Assembly: GCA_003615045.1 (NCBI GenBank)
Contig: ML014328.1
Location: forward strand, 1 to 28,251
DNA length: 28,251 nucleotides
Direction: 5' to 3'
DNA from: Caulochytrium protostelioides
Lineage: Eukaryota; Chytridiomycota; Caulochytriomycetes; Caulochytriales; Caulochytriaceae
In this document: positions 1-10,700 of the stretch, piece after piece
Position numbering within the stretch: the stretch's first letter is position 1
Layout: each line of letters begins with the position of its first letter
The notes under the pieces: model-generated
Seen by the model: the letters and a program-made list of their open reading frames with translations, nothing else
Told to the model about the DNA's origin: nothing
Databases searched by the model: none
Position numbers and translations under genes: made by a program

Positions 1-755
1 GCAAACAAGCACGGCTTGCCTACTTACAGTTGCAGGCGTTGATGGGCCCGGCGTGACTTTAGGCGCTCGGTTCACAGCGGCCCGTACGTCTTCTGGCCCG
101 GCCGCTGGTCCGCCGTCCGCGCGCCCCCGCCTTGGATCGCCGGGTCGCGACGGGCCGGCGGGCGCCCAGGCGGGGCGCGGGCGATCTTGCCGGGCGGTCC
201 CCTCCGCCACCGGCCGCGGTGCCGCATCGAGCACGCGCAGCGCGACGCGGCGATCCGATGCCACCCGAAGCATCGATGGCGCTGCCCACGGCGCCCGACG
301 CCGTCTCCGCTGCTCTCTCGCTCGCTGTGCGGGTCATCCAGCAAGGATCCACGGCGCGCATGGACACGCGGTGCGGGATGAACCGGATCCGATGCTGCGC
401 CACAGAAACCACGTGGCGGCCCGTGCGGAGATGCCGCGGGCCGTGGGCCGGCGTTCGCCTTTTGAGCTGCTGCTGCTGTCGCCGTCGTCGCCGTCGGTGT
501 GCTGGCTTCCCTTTTGCGGAGATCTGAGACGCATGCCTACCCGGCCCCGCCGACTGGTCTTGCGGGCTTCCCTCGCCGTCTCTTCCTAGTGCGTGGCGCC
601 CCCCTCTCGGGCTGTGTGCCGATCCTCTCGTGTACCCGCGCTTGCTTATTGTTCCCCAGTGCTCTTGAGTGTCATTGCGCGGCCTACGCCGGGGTCTTCC
701 GCCTTTTTGTCATCCCACGATCCGCCTACGAGCCTACGACGGCGAGACCACCACG
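1..755. other. GC-rich leader and presumed promoter/5' UTR of the AK7 gene
   Basis: No gene is supported here. Both strands carry open frames, but their translations are Arg/Ala/Pro/Gly-rich, as expected from GC-rich DNA with few stops, and none shows a recognisable motif. Positions 466-502 hold an interrupted GCTGCTGCTG/CGTCGTCGCCGTCG tract. Positions about 560-720 are pyrimidine-rich on the + strand, which fits a promoter or 5' UTR for the gene starting at 756. I see no clear TATA box. Confidence 0.4.
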
Positions 756-3166
756 ATGCGGATTCTGATCACCGACGTCGACACGGCCATCGGGTATGCG
801 CTGTCGAAGCGGCTCTCGGAGAACTATGTCGGGTACCGCCGCGATGACCGCAGCGAGGGCTCGTCGCCGGAGCCCGAGCTCGACGAGCACGGCAACGAGG
901 TGCCCTCGACGGAACGCGAGCCGTACGAGATCTGGGCGACCATCGCCGAGGGTCTTGAGATGATCGAGACCGAGCGGCCCCTCCGCGAAGACCTCATTGC
1001 CATCCCGGGCCATTGCCCGAAGTGGGTCACCAAGCAAGTCAAGGTACGTCCTGATCGCTCGATCACACGACCGTTGGCGCGTGAAGAGGCCGGTTGGCCG
1101 ACCAATGGGGAGGATCTTTCTCTCTCTCTCAGGCACGGACTCACACGCGTGGTGCTTTTCTCATTTTTTTGGCTGCTACGTATGTTCTGATGGTTGTTGT
1201 CACGCAACCACGATGTGAACAGATTGAGTCCGCCGCCATCAAGGAAGCCATTCTGGCGTGCGACGTGATTGTGATCGACCTGAGTCGACGCGACTACTGT
1301 GGCTCGCTTATCGCCGCCGCGCTGGAAGAAGTCCAGTCGCCGGACATGAACAAGCGCGTCATCAGCGTGAGCAATGTGCTGACGTGGGGCAAGACGAAGC
1401 GGCATCCGGATGACCCTGACGCCGTGCTCACCGAGGAGGACTACCGCCGCCGCAAGCCGTGGCCCACGATCAAGGACGCCGTGACGGTCGAGAAGAGCCT
1501 CATCAAAATGGGCAAGGCACCCGGTGTCTCGGCGTGGTGCGTCTGTGCGGGGTTTCTGTATCACCCCGGATATGGGCACTTCGGCATGCTGCTGTCGAAT
1601 GTCTGGCAGGGCCTGCCGTTGTGGAGTCTGGGCGCCGGCAAGAACTACTTGCCCACTATCCATCTCGACGATCTGGTCTCGATTCTGGCCGAAGTCGTCG
1701 AAAACCCGCCCCGCGAGACGCACTACATCCTGGCGATGGACGAGTCGCACAACACCCAGGAGGAGATCCTGACGGCGATCGGCACGTACCTGGGCACCGG
1801 CGACGTGCAGCGCAAGACCATGGAATCCGCGATGCTGACCCCGGGCTTTTCCATGAACCTCGCCGAGACGCTGCAGCTCGATCTCAACATGCAGGCGGGG
1901 TGTATCCGGGAGATGCCGATTGCATGGCGCTACGAAGGCGGCATTGTCGATAACATTCCGCAGCTCGTCAATGAGTGGAAGGAGACCCACAATATCGCGC
2001 CGCTCAAGATCCTGCTGCACGCGCCGCCCGGCGCGGGCAAGACGTTCTATGGCCACCAGCTTGCCGACCACTACGAGCTGCCGCTGCTGAATCCCGACCA
2101 GCTGGTGGCCGACGGGCTCGCCGAGCTTGAGCGGACGATCGCGGGCGCCGAGTCCGGGTCAGGGCCCAGCGCCGGGGGCGCTTTCGCCGCAGACTCGGAG
2201 GAGATGGAGGCGGTGCGCCACCAGCTGTTCAACCACCGCGAGGCCATCAAGGCGCACGCGGGGCCGGGCAAGTATCCCGCCGAGACGGTGCTGCACTTCC
2301 TGCGCGCGAAGCTGGATACGCCGAATGTCCGCAACCAGGGCTACATCCTGGACGGGTATCCGACGACCGTGGATGAAGCGCGCGAGCTGTTTGCCGACGG
2401 CGGGGCCCGTGAGCCCGTGCCGCTGATCGCGCACCCGAACCCCGCCATCCCGGCGGACCTGAACCAGAGCTGGATGCCGGATGTTGTGGTGGCGTTCGAC
2501 GTCAAGGATAGCGTGATTCATTCACGCATCATGGCGCAGCCCGAGTCGGCGCTCGCCGGCACGCGGCAGACCGAGGACGTGCTGATGAAGCGGCTCGACG
2601 AGTGGCGCGCGCTAAACACCGACGACAACACGATCCTCAACTGGTTCGACGAGATGGAGATCCACCCGTTGATCATTAACCTCGACAGCCCAACCCTGCG
2701 CTCCACGGAGGTGATGCAGCAGCTCATCAAGGCGATCGGCGTGCCGCACAACTTCGGCCCCAGTCGCGAGGAGATTGGCAAGAAGCGCGCCGCGCTTGAG
2801 GAGGCCGCGCGCATTGAGCAGGCCCGGCTCGCTGCTGAGGACGTCGCGCGCCAAACCGAAGAGCGCGTCCGGCAAATCAAGGCCCAGAAGGAATGGACCG
2901 CCAAGATGAAGCAGGTCGAGCTGCAGGAAGAAGAGGTCCTTGAAGCCCACTCGGCGCCCCTGCGGCAGTATTTGCTGCACAACGTCATGCCGACCCTTAC
3001 TCAGTGCCTGATCGAAGTCTGCAAAGTCCGACCCGACGATCCCGTCGACTACCTCGCCGACCTGCTCTTTGCCGCGGGGACCGGCGGCAGCAGCGAGGCC
3101 GACGCTGATGCGAACGCTGCCACCGCCGTCACTGCTGGCACCCATGCGTCGTCTCGCCACCATTAG
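756..3166 (+). CDS. AK7: Adenylate kinase 7-like protein (Rossmann + adenylate kinase + DPY-30), two exons
   Basis: Axonemal adenylate kinase that interconverts 2 ADP with ATP + AMP, known from motile cilia. Exons 756-1043 and 1223-3166 give 743 residues, close to animal AK7 at about 720. The intron (1044-1222, phase 0) starts GTACGTC and ends AACAG. An earlier AG at 1131-1132 also keeps the frame, but would insert a stretch absent from the family as I know it. Residues 1-330 form an epimerase-like Rossmann domain, starting MRILITDVDTAIGYAL and including ACDVIVIDLS, EDYRRRKPW and YLPTIHLDDL. The kinase P-loop LHAPPGAGKT lies at residues 361-370, and the NMP-binding ILDGYPTT at about 471-478. 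A charged coiled coil spans about 613-675. The C-terminal DPY-30 docking helix pair (LRQYLLHNVMPTLTQCL, then RPDDPVDYLADLLF) spans about 676-715, then a short Ala/Asp-rich tail. The start at 756 has A at -3. It is intact as read. Confidence 0.93.
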
Positions 3167-4048
3167 GGTTGATGTGAAATGACAAAAGCACCAACCCCGA
3201 CGCGGTCCGCGAGCATGATGAGCAGTAAGCAACGCGGCCCATCATATCGTGCCCCCGGTTCCTCCCGGTTCTGTACGTATAAAAATTCGACATGATTAAA
3301 TGGTCCACGAGCACCTCCTGCGTACGGGTCTCGCCATCCATGGTCCCCATCCGGTAGGATGAGCAGCAAGCTCAGCGGTGAGGCGCCGCCGGCCATGCGC
3401 GGGGTCCTGCATCACCTGCATCAGGGCTGCATTACCGCCACGTGACGTCCCGTACGGCTTTGTCGAGGGGTGCCGGCATACCTGCGGGCGTCCCATGGCC
3501 CACCCCCGACCACCACCGGCGTGGAGGGAGGCCTACACGCCTCAGTCGCGCCGGATGGCGATGGGCCTGCGTGCGCGATCGCTGGGCTGCGAGGCGTTGA
3601 GGCCTCCGCCTGGCGGATGATGCGCCCGCGTGACAGAAGCCTCGGCTTTCCCCTCGCGTCCGGCGGATCCGCTGGTTCCACGGAATCCTCGCAGCGACCG
3701 CCCGCCACCACGCCGGGCCGAATGCGTCATGCCCCCACTCGCGCGTCAGGCTGACCGTCCTTCGATATTTTTATCGATTTCTTGCTGTTTGTTCACTTCA
3801 ATTTTTTTTTTGATTGCTGAGGACCGCGCAGTACCCGAAGGGAAGGAAGCGCCTCGGAGTGCGGAGAACGCCGCAGGAACGACGGCTGCTCGGGTGGCGC
3901 GGCCTTCCGGCCCGCAGTGCGGCGATAGGCATGACCCGCGGGAACGCCAAGAGGAGCCATGAAGCCGGCGAAGCTCCGACGAGCGGCGCGCGAGGACGCG
4001 GCGTCGGCGCATGACCCCCGCATGACACGCCGCGCGGGCGCCCATCAC

Positions 4049-4128
4049 CTGCCTGCCTGCCCACCTGCGTGCCCGCCTGCTTGCTGGTCTGCCGGCTTGC
4101 TGGCCAGCCCGCCCGCTGGCCAGCCGCG
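4049..4128. repeat. CCTG/CTTG-rich degenerate simple repeat
   Basis: The + strand is built from variants of CCTGCCTG, CCCGCCTG and GGCTTGCTGG over about 80 bases, with imperfect 4- and 8-base periodicity. It lies in non-coding DNA. Confidence 0.65.
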
Positions 4129-4171
4129 GTCCGAGCGCCCCCGCCCAGGCGCGTCCCCCCCGAGAGAGGGC

Positions 4172-4215
4172 CCTGGCAGCGGCCTGGCAGCGGCCTGGCA
4201 GCGGCTTGGCAGCCG
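4172..4215. repeat. 11-bp minisatellite, four units
   Basis: Three exact copies of CCTGGCAGCGG start at 4172, 4183 and 4194. A fourth, slightly changed unit (CTTGGCAGCCG) starts at 4205. The unit length is not a multiple of three and the repeat is outside any supported gene. Confidence 0.8.
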
Positions 4216-4977
4216 GCGGTCGCGGCCCGCGCGACCTGCGAACGGCGTCAAGCACATGACCGGCACGGTGCGGGACGACGACGGGACGGACGGGCATGGA
4301 GACAATCGCGGAGCAGACCGGCGGAGTGGGGAGGACGCCGGTGGGCGCGTCGGCAACGCTCGCCGCTGCCGCCGGGGGTGCACCCCCCGCTCCGCCCGCA
4401 CCCACCGCGGCCGCTGCGGATGCGCATGCTGCGGGGAGGAGGAACTCCGATAGCCCAGGCCCCATCCTGAAAGGCCGATGCTGGGTGCCCGATGACGGAT
4501 GCTGGGCGTGGCCTTGACTGATAAGCAGTCCATCACGCCGAGCGGGGGCGAAGCGGAGATGGGAGGCCGTGAAGGCGGCTTGGGGACGGCGGCGCGCGGA
4601 TGCCGGCGATACTGCGATAGGAAAACGGTAGGCTTCGGTGGAGCGGTGCGTGGAGCCGACGATTGCAACAAGGGATCGTTGCTCGGTCGATGGCTTCGGT
4701 CTCGTGCTCACCCAGACGGCGTCAGCTCTTCGCGCACCGTCTCCCATACCGGTTTCATATCATACCGGCTCGCTGACATCCCCCACTCCCGTCATCCTCT
4801 CGTGGTCGATCCGCCGCATCGATCCTGCTCGATAGCGAAGGGCGCATACCTCCCTCCCCCGGTTCGCCCGCATACCCTCTCGCCATTGCGTTCTCGACTG
4901 TCGATCACGCTGGCTGGACCCGCATTTGGTGTTCGGTTCTTCCCATTGATCGGAGACATCAGCGGTGGCCTCGCCTG

Positions 4978-5779
4978 GTAAGTCACGACCCTACTTGACC
5001 CCGTTCCGATCCGCGCCGCGCGTGCCTCAGAAGGATCATGCAGACGGCCGACGCTGGACAGGGTCTTGGGCGACGCGTGCGCCACGGGTACCCACCGCAT
5101 GGACCGCGCGCGCCACCTGATGGGAGCGCGGCCACCTGAGGGGCAGCGCGCGTGACGTCGCGCTTCTTTCTAACTCCGCTCATGGGAGGCTCTCCCGCGG
5201 TCGGCCGCCCCCTCGCGAGCGAGGCGCCGCCACAGCCCCGCCGGGGCGCACGGGGGCTCCGCATGTCGATCATTGTGCCGTCACCGCTCAAGCACGCTGA
5301 CGCCGACGCCGACCACGCGTCACCTCGGCGTCCTAAGACGATGCGTCCTGCGTCATGCGCCACGGATCATGCGGCACCTCGACGTGCGCACCCAGCACCC
5401 GTGCTTCGCGGCGCGGGCGATCCATGCTAATGACCACGCCGCCGATCGCTTTGACCGCGTCGACTCACTCTTCTTGACTCCCATGCGATGCAACGATGCT
5501 CGTCCCTCTCTGGGCCCTGCGTGGTTTGCGCCTGATCCCTGGATGGTCACCGCCACTGCTGATCTCGACCACCGCCATTCCCATCACCACGACAGCTTCA
5601 AGCTCCTTGACGGTGACTGCGCACGTCCTGAACTCATCTCCCCCCCACGGCCGCGTCGATTGACGCCTGTCTGACGCTTGGCCCTCAGCGAGATCTCGCG
5701 GTGGACGGCTCCGCCACCTGCATCGAGCAACAGCGCACGGATTGTCGATCGTGGTGACGCGGTCTATCGGGGACTCAGC
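4978..5779 (+). other. Possible 5' UTR intron of the ENT transporter gene
   Basis: A good donor (CCTG|GTAAGTCAC) occurs at 4978. The DNA before it, about 4740-4977, is pyrimidine-rich and looks transcribed-leader-like. A candidate acceptor (GGGGACTCAG) ends at about 5779, some 37 bases before the start codon at 5817. The donor is seen in the sequence. The intron itself is an inference and would be longer than every other intron found here. Confidence 0.25.
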
Positions 5780-5816
5780 TGACCCCCGTTCCCACCCCGC
5801 GCTCGGTCTCGCCACC

Positions 5817-7547
5817 ATGTCGAGCACGCCCGGCAAGCCCAGCTGCGCAGGGTCGCGCCGCGGCACGGCTGGCTCGTTCGCGGCTACCACCCCCGTGGCG
5901 CGCTCGCCGGCCCAGGCCGAGCAGGCAGCCGCGGTCGACAGCGCGGCGCCGCAGCGCGCCTGGATCACGCCCGTCGTCTGGTCCATTTTCTTTATTTTTG
6001 GCGTCGAATCCCTGACCGCGTTCAATACCTGGATCACGGCCGCGTCCTTCTTTGCGAACCGCTTCCGCGGCTCTTCCTTTTCCGACACGTTCATGCCGTA
6101 CTTCAGCGGAGCGTACCAGGCATGCAACGCCATCCTCGTGTGCTTCCTCGTGCGGTATGCCAACAAGATCAACCCGACGTACCGGATCGTCGCCGGCTTC
6201 CTCATGACGCTGGTCGTGTTCTGCATCGCCGCCGCGATGGCGCTGATGAACATTGCCCCCACCGCTTACTTCTTTTCGACGGTGGCCCTCGTTGCCCTCA
6301 CGGGCATCGCGTCGGCGCTGCTCGCCGGTCTCTACGGCCTGGCCGCCACGTTCCCGGCCAAGTTCACGCCCGCCTTCACCTCCGGCCAGGGCTTTGCCGG
6401 CGCGCTGCCGTCGCTCGCCACGATCACCCTGCTTTTGTATACCACCACGCCCACCAGTGACACTGCGTCGGCGGCGGCTTCGGCGCCCGCCGCTTCCGCA
6501 TCGAACAGCACCGTCTCCGTGCACGCCGCCGCCGCCGACGCCGCCCCCACGTCAGACATGGCGAACCTCAGCAACGCCGTCTCCTGGCTCGAGATGGTGC
6601 AGCTCTCCGAATACTTTTTCGTCAGCGTCGCCGTCTCCCTGATGGCCCTCGCCGGCTGGTTCATTATGAATCGGGTGATCAAGGCGCAGCCAAGTCTCGT
6701 GTGCGGCCAGGAGCTGGTGGACACGACCTCGGCCGAGGCTGGGGCCGACGCGGACGCGGAAGGCGCTGGCGCCCCGGTCCCGGCCGGCCTGACCCAGACG
6801 CCGGGCAAGACGCCGTACAACCCCGACCCCGCGAACCAGCCCTTCCTGTCGGCCGAGGCCCAGGAGGAGCTCGAGCAGGCGCGCAGCGGCGCCTCGACGC
6901 CGTCGCCGGAGTTCGGCAGCGGGAGCAGCCTCGTGGTCTTTGACGAGCCCGACGTCGAGATGACCTCGGCCCAAGTCATCCGCCGGATCTGGGAACCCCT
7001 GTTCTGCCTCGGCATGAATTTCTGGATCACGCTCAGCATTTTCCCGTCGCTGACATCTTCGGTTGCGTCGCAGCAGGACCCGCGTGGCGTCCACGGCCGC
7101 TTCGCTCGCGAGCTCTTTGTCCCGGTCCACTTCCTCCTCTTCAACGTCGGCGACTGGGTCGGCAAGATGCTCCCCAGTATGACCCTCTTCAACCTCACCT
7201 CCTCCCGCAAGTTGACCTACCTCACGCTCGCACGCCTCATCTTTATCCCGCTGCTCTTTGCCTGCAACGTCCAGTTCCACCAAGCCGACGGCACGCTCCT
7301 GCCGCGCAAGTTCCCCGTCTTCTTTGGCGACGCCACCTTCTACACGCTGCTCACCTTGATGGCCATGACCTCCGGCCACCTCGGCACCAACCTCATTATG
7401 CACGCGCCTTCCCTCGTGACCCCCTCCAACCGCCGCTTGGCCGGCGAAGTCATGGTCCTCGGCTTGACCCTCGGTTTGGTCATCGGCTCGCTGACCTCCT
7501 TCGGCATGCGCGCCCTGCAGTGCGGCTGCAACCCCTTCATCTCGTAA
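5817..7547 (+). CDS. Equilibrative nucleoside transporter (ENT/SLC29 family)
   Basis: Membrane carrier expected to move nucleosides or nucleobases down their gradient, at the plasma membrane or vacuole. The start at 5817 sits in a perfect GCCACCATG context. The frame stays open further upstream but has no earlier ATG there. The 576 residues read without an intron. Family marks are the small-residue run and segment before SGQGFAGALPSL (about 189-200), the AATFPAKFT loop, FNVGDWVGKMLPS (about 442-454) and ARLIFIPLLFACN. About ten to eleven hydrophobic segments can be seen. A Ser/Ala-rich insert lies at about 214-245, and a long acidic loop at about 300-385 is the usual cytosolic TM6-TM7 loop of the family. 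TM1 reads ESLTAFNTWITAASFF where many ENTs have PWN, so the substrate may differ. The gene is convergent with the transcription factor gene, with 224 bases between the stops. Confidence 0.9.
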   Translation: MSSTPGKPSCAGSRRGTAGSFAATTPVARSPAQAEQAAAVDSAAPQRAWITPVVWSIFFIFGVESLTAFNTWITAASFFANRFRGSSFSDTFMPYFSGAYQACNAILVCFLVRYANKINPTYRIVAGFLMTLVVFCIAAAMALMNIAPTAYFFSTVALVALTGIASALLAGLYGLAATFPAKFTPAFTSGQGFAGALPSLATITLLLYTTTPTSDTASAAASAPAASASNSTVSVHAAAADAAPTSDMANLSNAVSWLEMVQLSEYFFVSVAVSLMALAGWFIMNRVIKAQPSLVCGQELVDTTSAEAGADADAEGAGAPVPAGLTQTPGKTPYNPDPANQPFLSAEAQEELEQARSGASTPSPEFGSGSSLVVFDEPDVEMTSAQVIRRIWEPLFCLGMNFWITLSIFPSLTSSVASQQDPRGVHGRFARELFVPVHFLLFNVGDWVGKMLPSMTLFNLTSSRKLTYLTLARLIFIPLLFACNVQFHQADGTLLPRKFPVFFGDATFYTLLTLMAMTSGHLGTNLIMHAPSLVTPSNRRLAGEVMVLGLTLGLVIGSLTSFGMRALQCGCNPFIS

Positions 7548-7771
7548 CAGCGGAGATCGACGCCCCTGAAACAAAAACAACACCCACACGATGAAGGTCG
7601 CTCCCCCCCTGCCGACATCATCGCATGGCCATCATGCACGCCATCCATGATTTCGGCGATCTGACGCCCGCCTTTTTCTTTTTTAATTTTGATACAGGCG
7701 TTAATGCACAGCCCGGCACACGCACGGCCCGCGTTAGACCGCGAGAAAAACACGACTCGGAATCGTAAAGT

Positions 7772-10700
7772 TTACGTGGAAGATCCGCGCCACAACTCCG
7801 GAATCATGGGCACACCCGCATGGTAGGCTGCGGCCGCGGCCGTCCCAATCGGTGGAGGCGACGGAAGCGAAGACATCAGCGGTTGCGGTTGCGGGTACAG
7901 TTGCGGGTACGGTGGCGGTTGCGGCGTGAGTGGCGGCGGCGTCGGCACGGCCTGGGCCGGCGGCTGCAGGGACGGATGGAAGCGCGCCTGCGGCGGTGCC
8001 AGCGGCGGCGGCGGCGGCATGTGCAGGTATGGATGGGGTGCAGGCGCAGGATCCGCCAAGTCCGTTGGCAGGGTCGGAAACGCGCGCGGTGCCGCGGATA
8101 CCCCGGCCGAGTGCCCCGGTTGTTGGCTGATGCCGGCGTAGGAGGGCGCGCCGCCGGCGTCCGACGAGGATGAGACGATCGGCGCCAACGGCGGGGTCGG
8201 CATGGAGAGGTGCAGCGGGTTCGATCCGCCGTACGACGCGAGGCCGCCGAAGGCCAGCTCCGGGGTGGGGTGGACATCAGGCGTTGGAAGCGTGCCGCCG
8301 TAGGCATGGCTCGGGTCGTTGACAAAGGAGGTCGCAGCGGGCGGCAGTCGGAGCACTTGCTCGAGCACCCCGAAGGGCAGCACAGACTGTCCGCCCATGG
8401 TCTCCGCTGGTGCGTTCGGGAGATGCGCCGCATCAGTGATGTTGACCGCAAGATGACTCAGGCCGAGGGCCGCCGAAAGATTTTCGGAGAGCCCGTGGTG
8501 GCCCGAGAACAGCGATGTCGGATCGGCAGGGGTGGTGGTGGCCGCCAGGTTGGGCAGGTCCAACGATGTCAGACCGGCGGGGAGAGGCGCTGCGCTGGGG
8601 AAAAACGAGCTGGATGGGAGCGTGGAGACCGGGCTCCAACCCGGCAACGGATCGAAATGGGCATGGCCGGGCAGGGCCCCGACGCTGAACAGCTCGGTCA
8701 AGGCATTCGGGGCGACCGCCGCGTGAGACGGCGCCAAGGGGGTGGGCAGCGACAGCGTGGCGGCGGGGCGGCCGGCGGCCATGAGCGTCGGGTCCGCACT
8801 CCGATCGTGCGCCGGCTTCGCGTCCAGGGTGGCGGCACCGGTGCGCGGCTGTCCGATCTCAGGCAACGGCAGCGCCAGCGAGGTGACGCCGGGCTCGAAG
8901 CTCGGAAGCCCCAGACCGCTCAACGGGCTGAGTGAGTGGCTCAGGAGTGGCGGGATCGCGACGGGGGCCGACGCCAACGCCCCGGGGGCCACCGACATCG
9001 GCCGCGTCGTGGCGACGAGCGGGTCGCCAAAGGCGGGCAGCGGCATCGCGCTCTCGCCCGACAGACGGCGGGACGCCATGCCCCTCTCGTCGGCCGTCGA
9101 GCGCGTCGTGGCGACCGTGTCGGCGATGGCGACGGTGGGACCGTGATTCGTTGCTTCAGGAGAGGGGTCGGAGGGAGCGGAGTGCCCCATCCCGGGCGGC
9201 AGGGGACGAGCAAGGGACGTCGTCTGCGGCCGATCGGGGTCGCAGTGCGTGAGGGGCGTGGCCATCAGCGGCGATGCCGGGTAGGCCTCATTCACGCTGG
9301 GGTCGTCGGTGGCGGACGACGGATGAGACGGCATCTGGCTCTTGGCTTTCATCGAATCGATGCGCTCGCGCAAGATCGATTGCAGTTGCCCCGTATGCAC
9401 GGTGTGGTCATACCGCTGGAGCAGGCGCAGGTGATCTTCGGCCGCGGCTGACGTGGCGCGCACCGAAGCCCATCGCTTCTCGCTCTCGGCATACGCGTTC
9501 CCCAGCACGTGGAGCAGGCCACCCTCAAAGATCCCAAGAGCCGAGAACGGGGCCAGGACAAATGATTTGCTCGGCGCCAGCAAGGCGCGGCGCACCTGCT
9601 CGGCGTTTTTGATGGCCCAGACCCGCGTCTGGGGCAGCAGATTGTGCAGCTTGCGGATCTGCTCGCCGTGGTAAATGGCGCGGTGGCGGCGGCGCAGCGC
9701 TAGCTGGGCGATGGCCTGGGGGTCGCTTGGCTCCGGCGGGTTCCCGCGGTCAGGGTGCGATGGGGCGGCGCCGGCCGAACTCTCGGGTGGGTGGCCCGAC
9801 GGTGACGATGACGACGGTGGGGTGCTGTTCGGCTGACAGCAGGTGCCGTACAGAGCAGAGACGCTTTCGGTATGGGCCGCGGTCCGAAGCAGCATCGAGA
9901 CAGAGTCCAGCTCGGGCAGGTTGCTGATGGCGTCGGTCAAACTCATCACGACCGTGAACGGGAGGTGGGGTCCCGGATCATGACGGGGCGGTGGAGCAAG
10001 AATCCCCATCGCCGTCATCAGGTTGCAGAAGCCGGAGAGATGACGATGGTAAGCATGCAGCACGCAAGCGGCTCGGAGCCGATGAAGCGTGCACTGCAGC
10101 GCATACATGAACAGCATCATGCCCATATGCGCTTGAGCCAGCGTCGTGCCCGGACCAGGAATCGGGAGCGCTGGCATGGCGAGATGCCGCATATGCGGCG
10201 GAAACCGCGCGATCCAGGCTTCGCAGGCGCCGTTGTACTGATGAAAGAGACTTTCCTGTCGATCCACTCGCTCATCAATGCGACGCCAGTACGCGTCCGC
10301 TTCAGGATCGCCGTCGTCTTTTCTGTCGCCGGTCCCCTTTTGGCTCTCGCTCCCTAGGCCGGGCTCGCCCGCCGACATTTGGTCCAAGCGTCGTAAGCGG
10401 CTCACACCCACAAACAGTTGACCCAACATACTCCACTGCTGGAACACTGTCCAGACATGACCGTTGGGCAGGCGCGGCTCGTAGCCGGAATCGATGATCA
10501 TGGCGGCCGAGGGCGCCATGGGCATCGACCGTGACGGGTTGGCGGGTTGGGCATGGCTTCGTCCGCCGGCGCGGAGCGAGCCTGGGGTGCGAGCCGTGGG
10601 CGTCGCGGGGCTCGAGTAAGGGCCGCCGACGACCGGAGTGAATGGATCCACGTTGGCTTCGGACGCACACCGGGTCCAAGCGGCCAAACTCATGTCGAAC

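Larger units (their letters stand above)
3167..5816. other. 2.6 kb stretch without a supported gene, AK7 3' flank and ENT gene upstream region
   Basis: An AT-richer patch at 3275-3300 follows the AK7 stop and may hold its 3' end signal. The rest is GC-rich with long open frames on both strands, the largest on the minus strand at 3746-4747. These frames are low-complexity Arg/Ala/Pro translations with no motif and look like composition artefacts. Two simple repeats lie at 4049-4128 and 4172-4215. A GTAAGT donor-like site at 4978 and a CAG just before 5780 could bound a 5' UTR intron of the transporter gene. Runs of nine or more T at 3800-3810 break the GC-rich composition. Confidence 0.45.

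Noticed and set aside
1044-1132. Shorter 89-nt AK7 intron ending TCTCTCAG
   Set aside because: It keeps the frame and has a good pyrimidine tract, but would insert a 30-residue hydrophobic stretch before IESAAIKEAILACD that AK7 proteins lack as I know them. RNA could overturn this.
824-2071. Minus-strand open frame of 415 codons
   Set aside because: Antisense shadow of the AK7 coding exons.
3746-4747. Minus-strand open frame of 333 codons
   Set aside because: Arg/Ala/Pro-rich translation over simple repeats, with no motif; typical of GC-rich non-coding DNA.
6552-7589. Minus-strand open frame of 345 codons
   Set aside because: Antisense shadow of the ENT gene.
8216-8231. GGGTTCGATCCGCC, resembling a tRNA B box
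   Set aside because: Lies inside the transcription factor coding sequence, and no A box, anticodon stem or acceptor stem can be paired around it.
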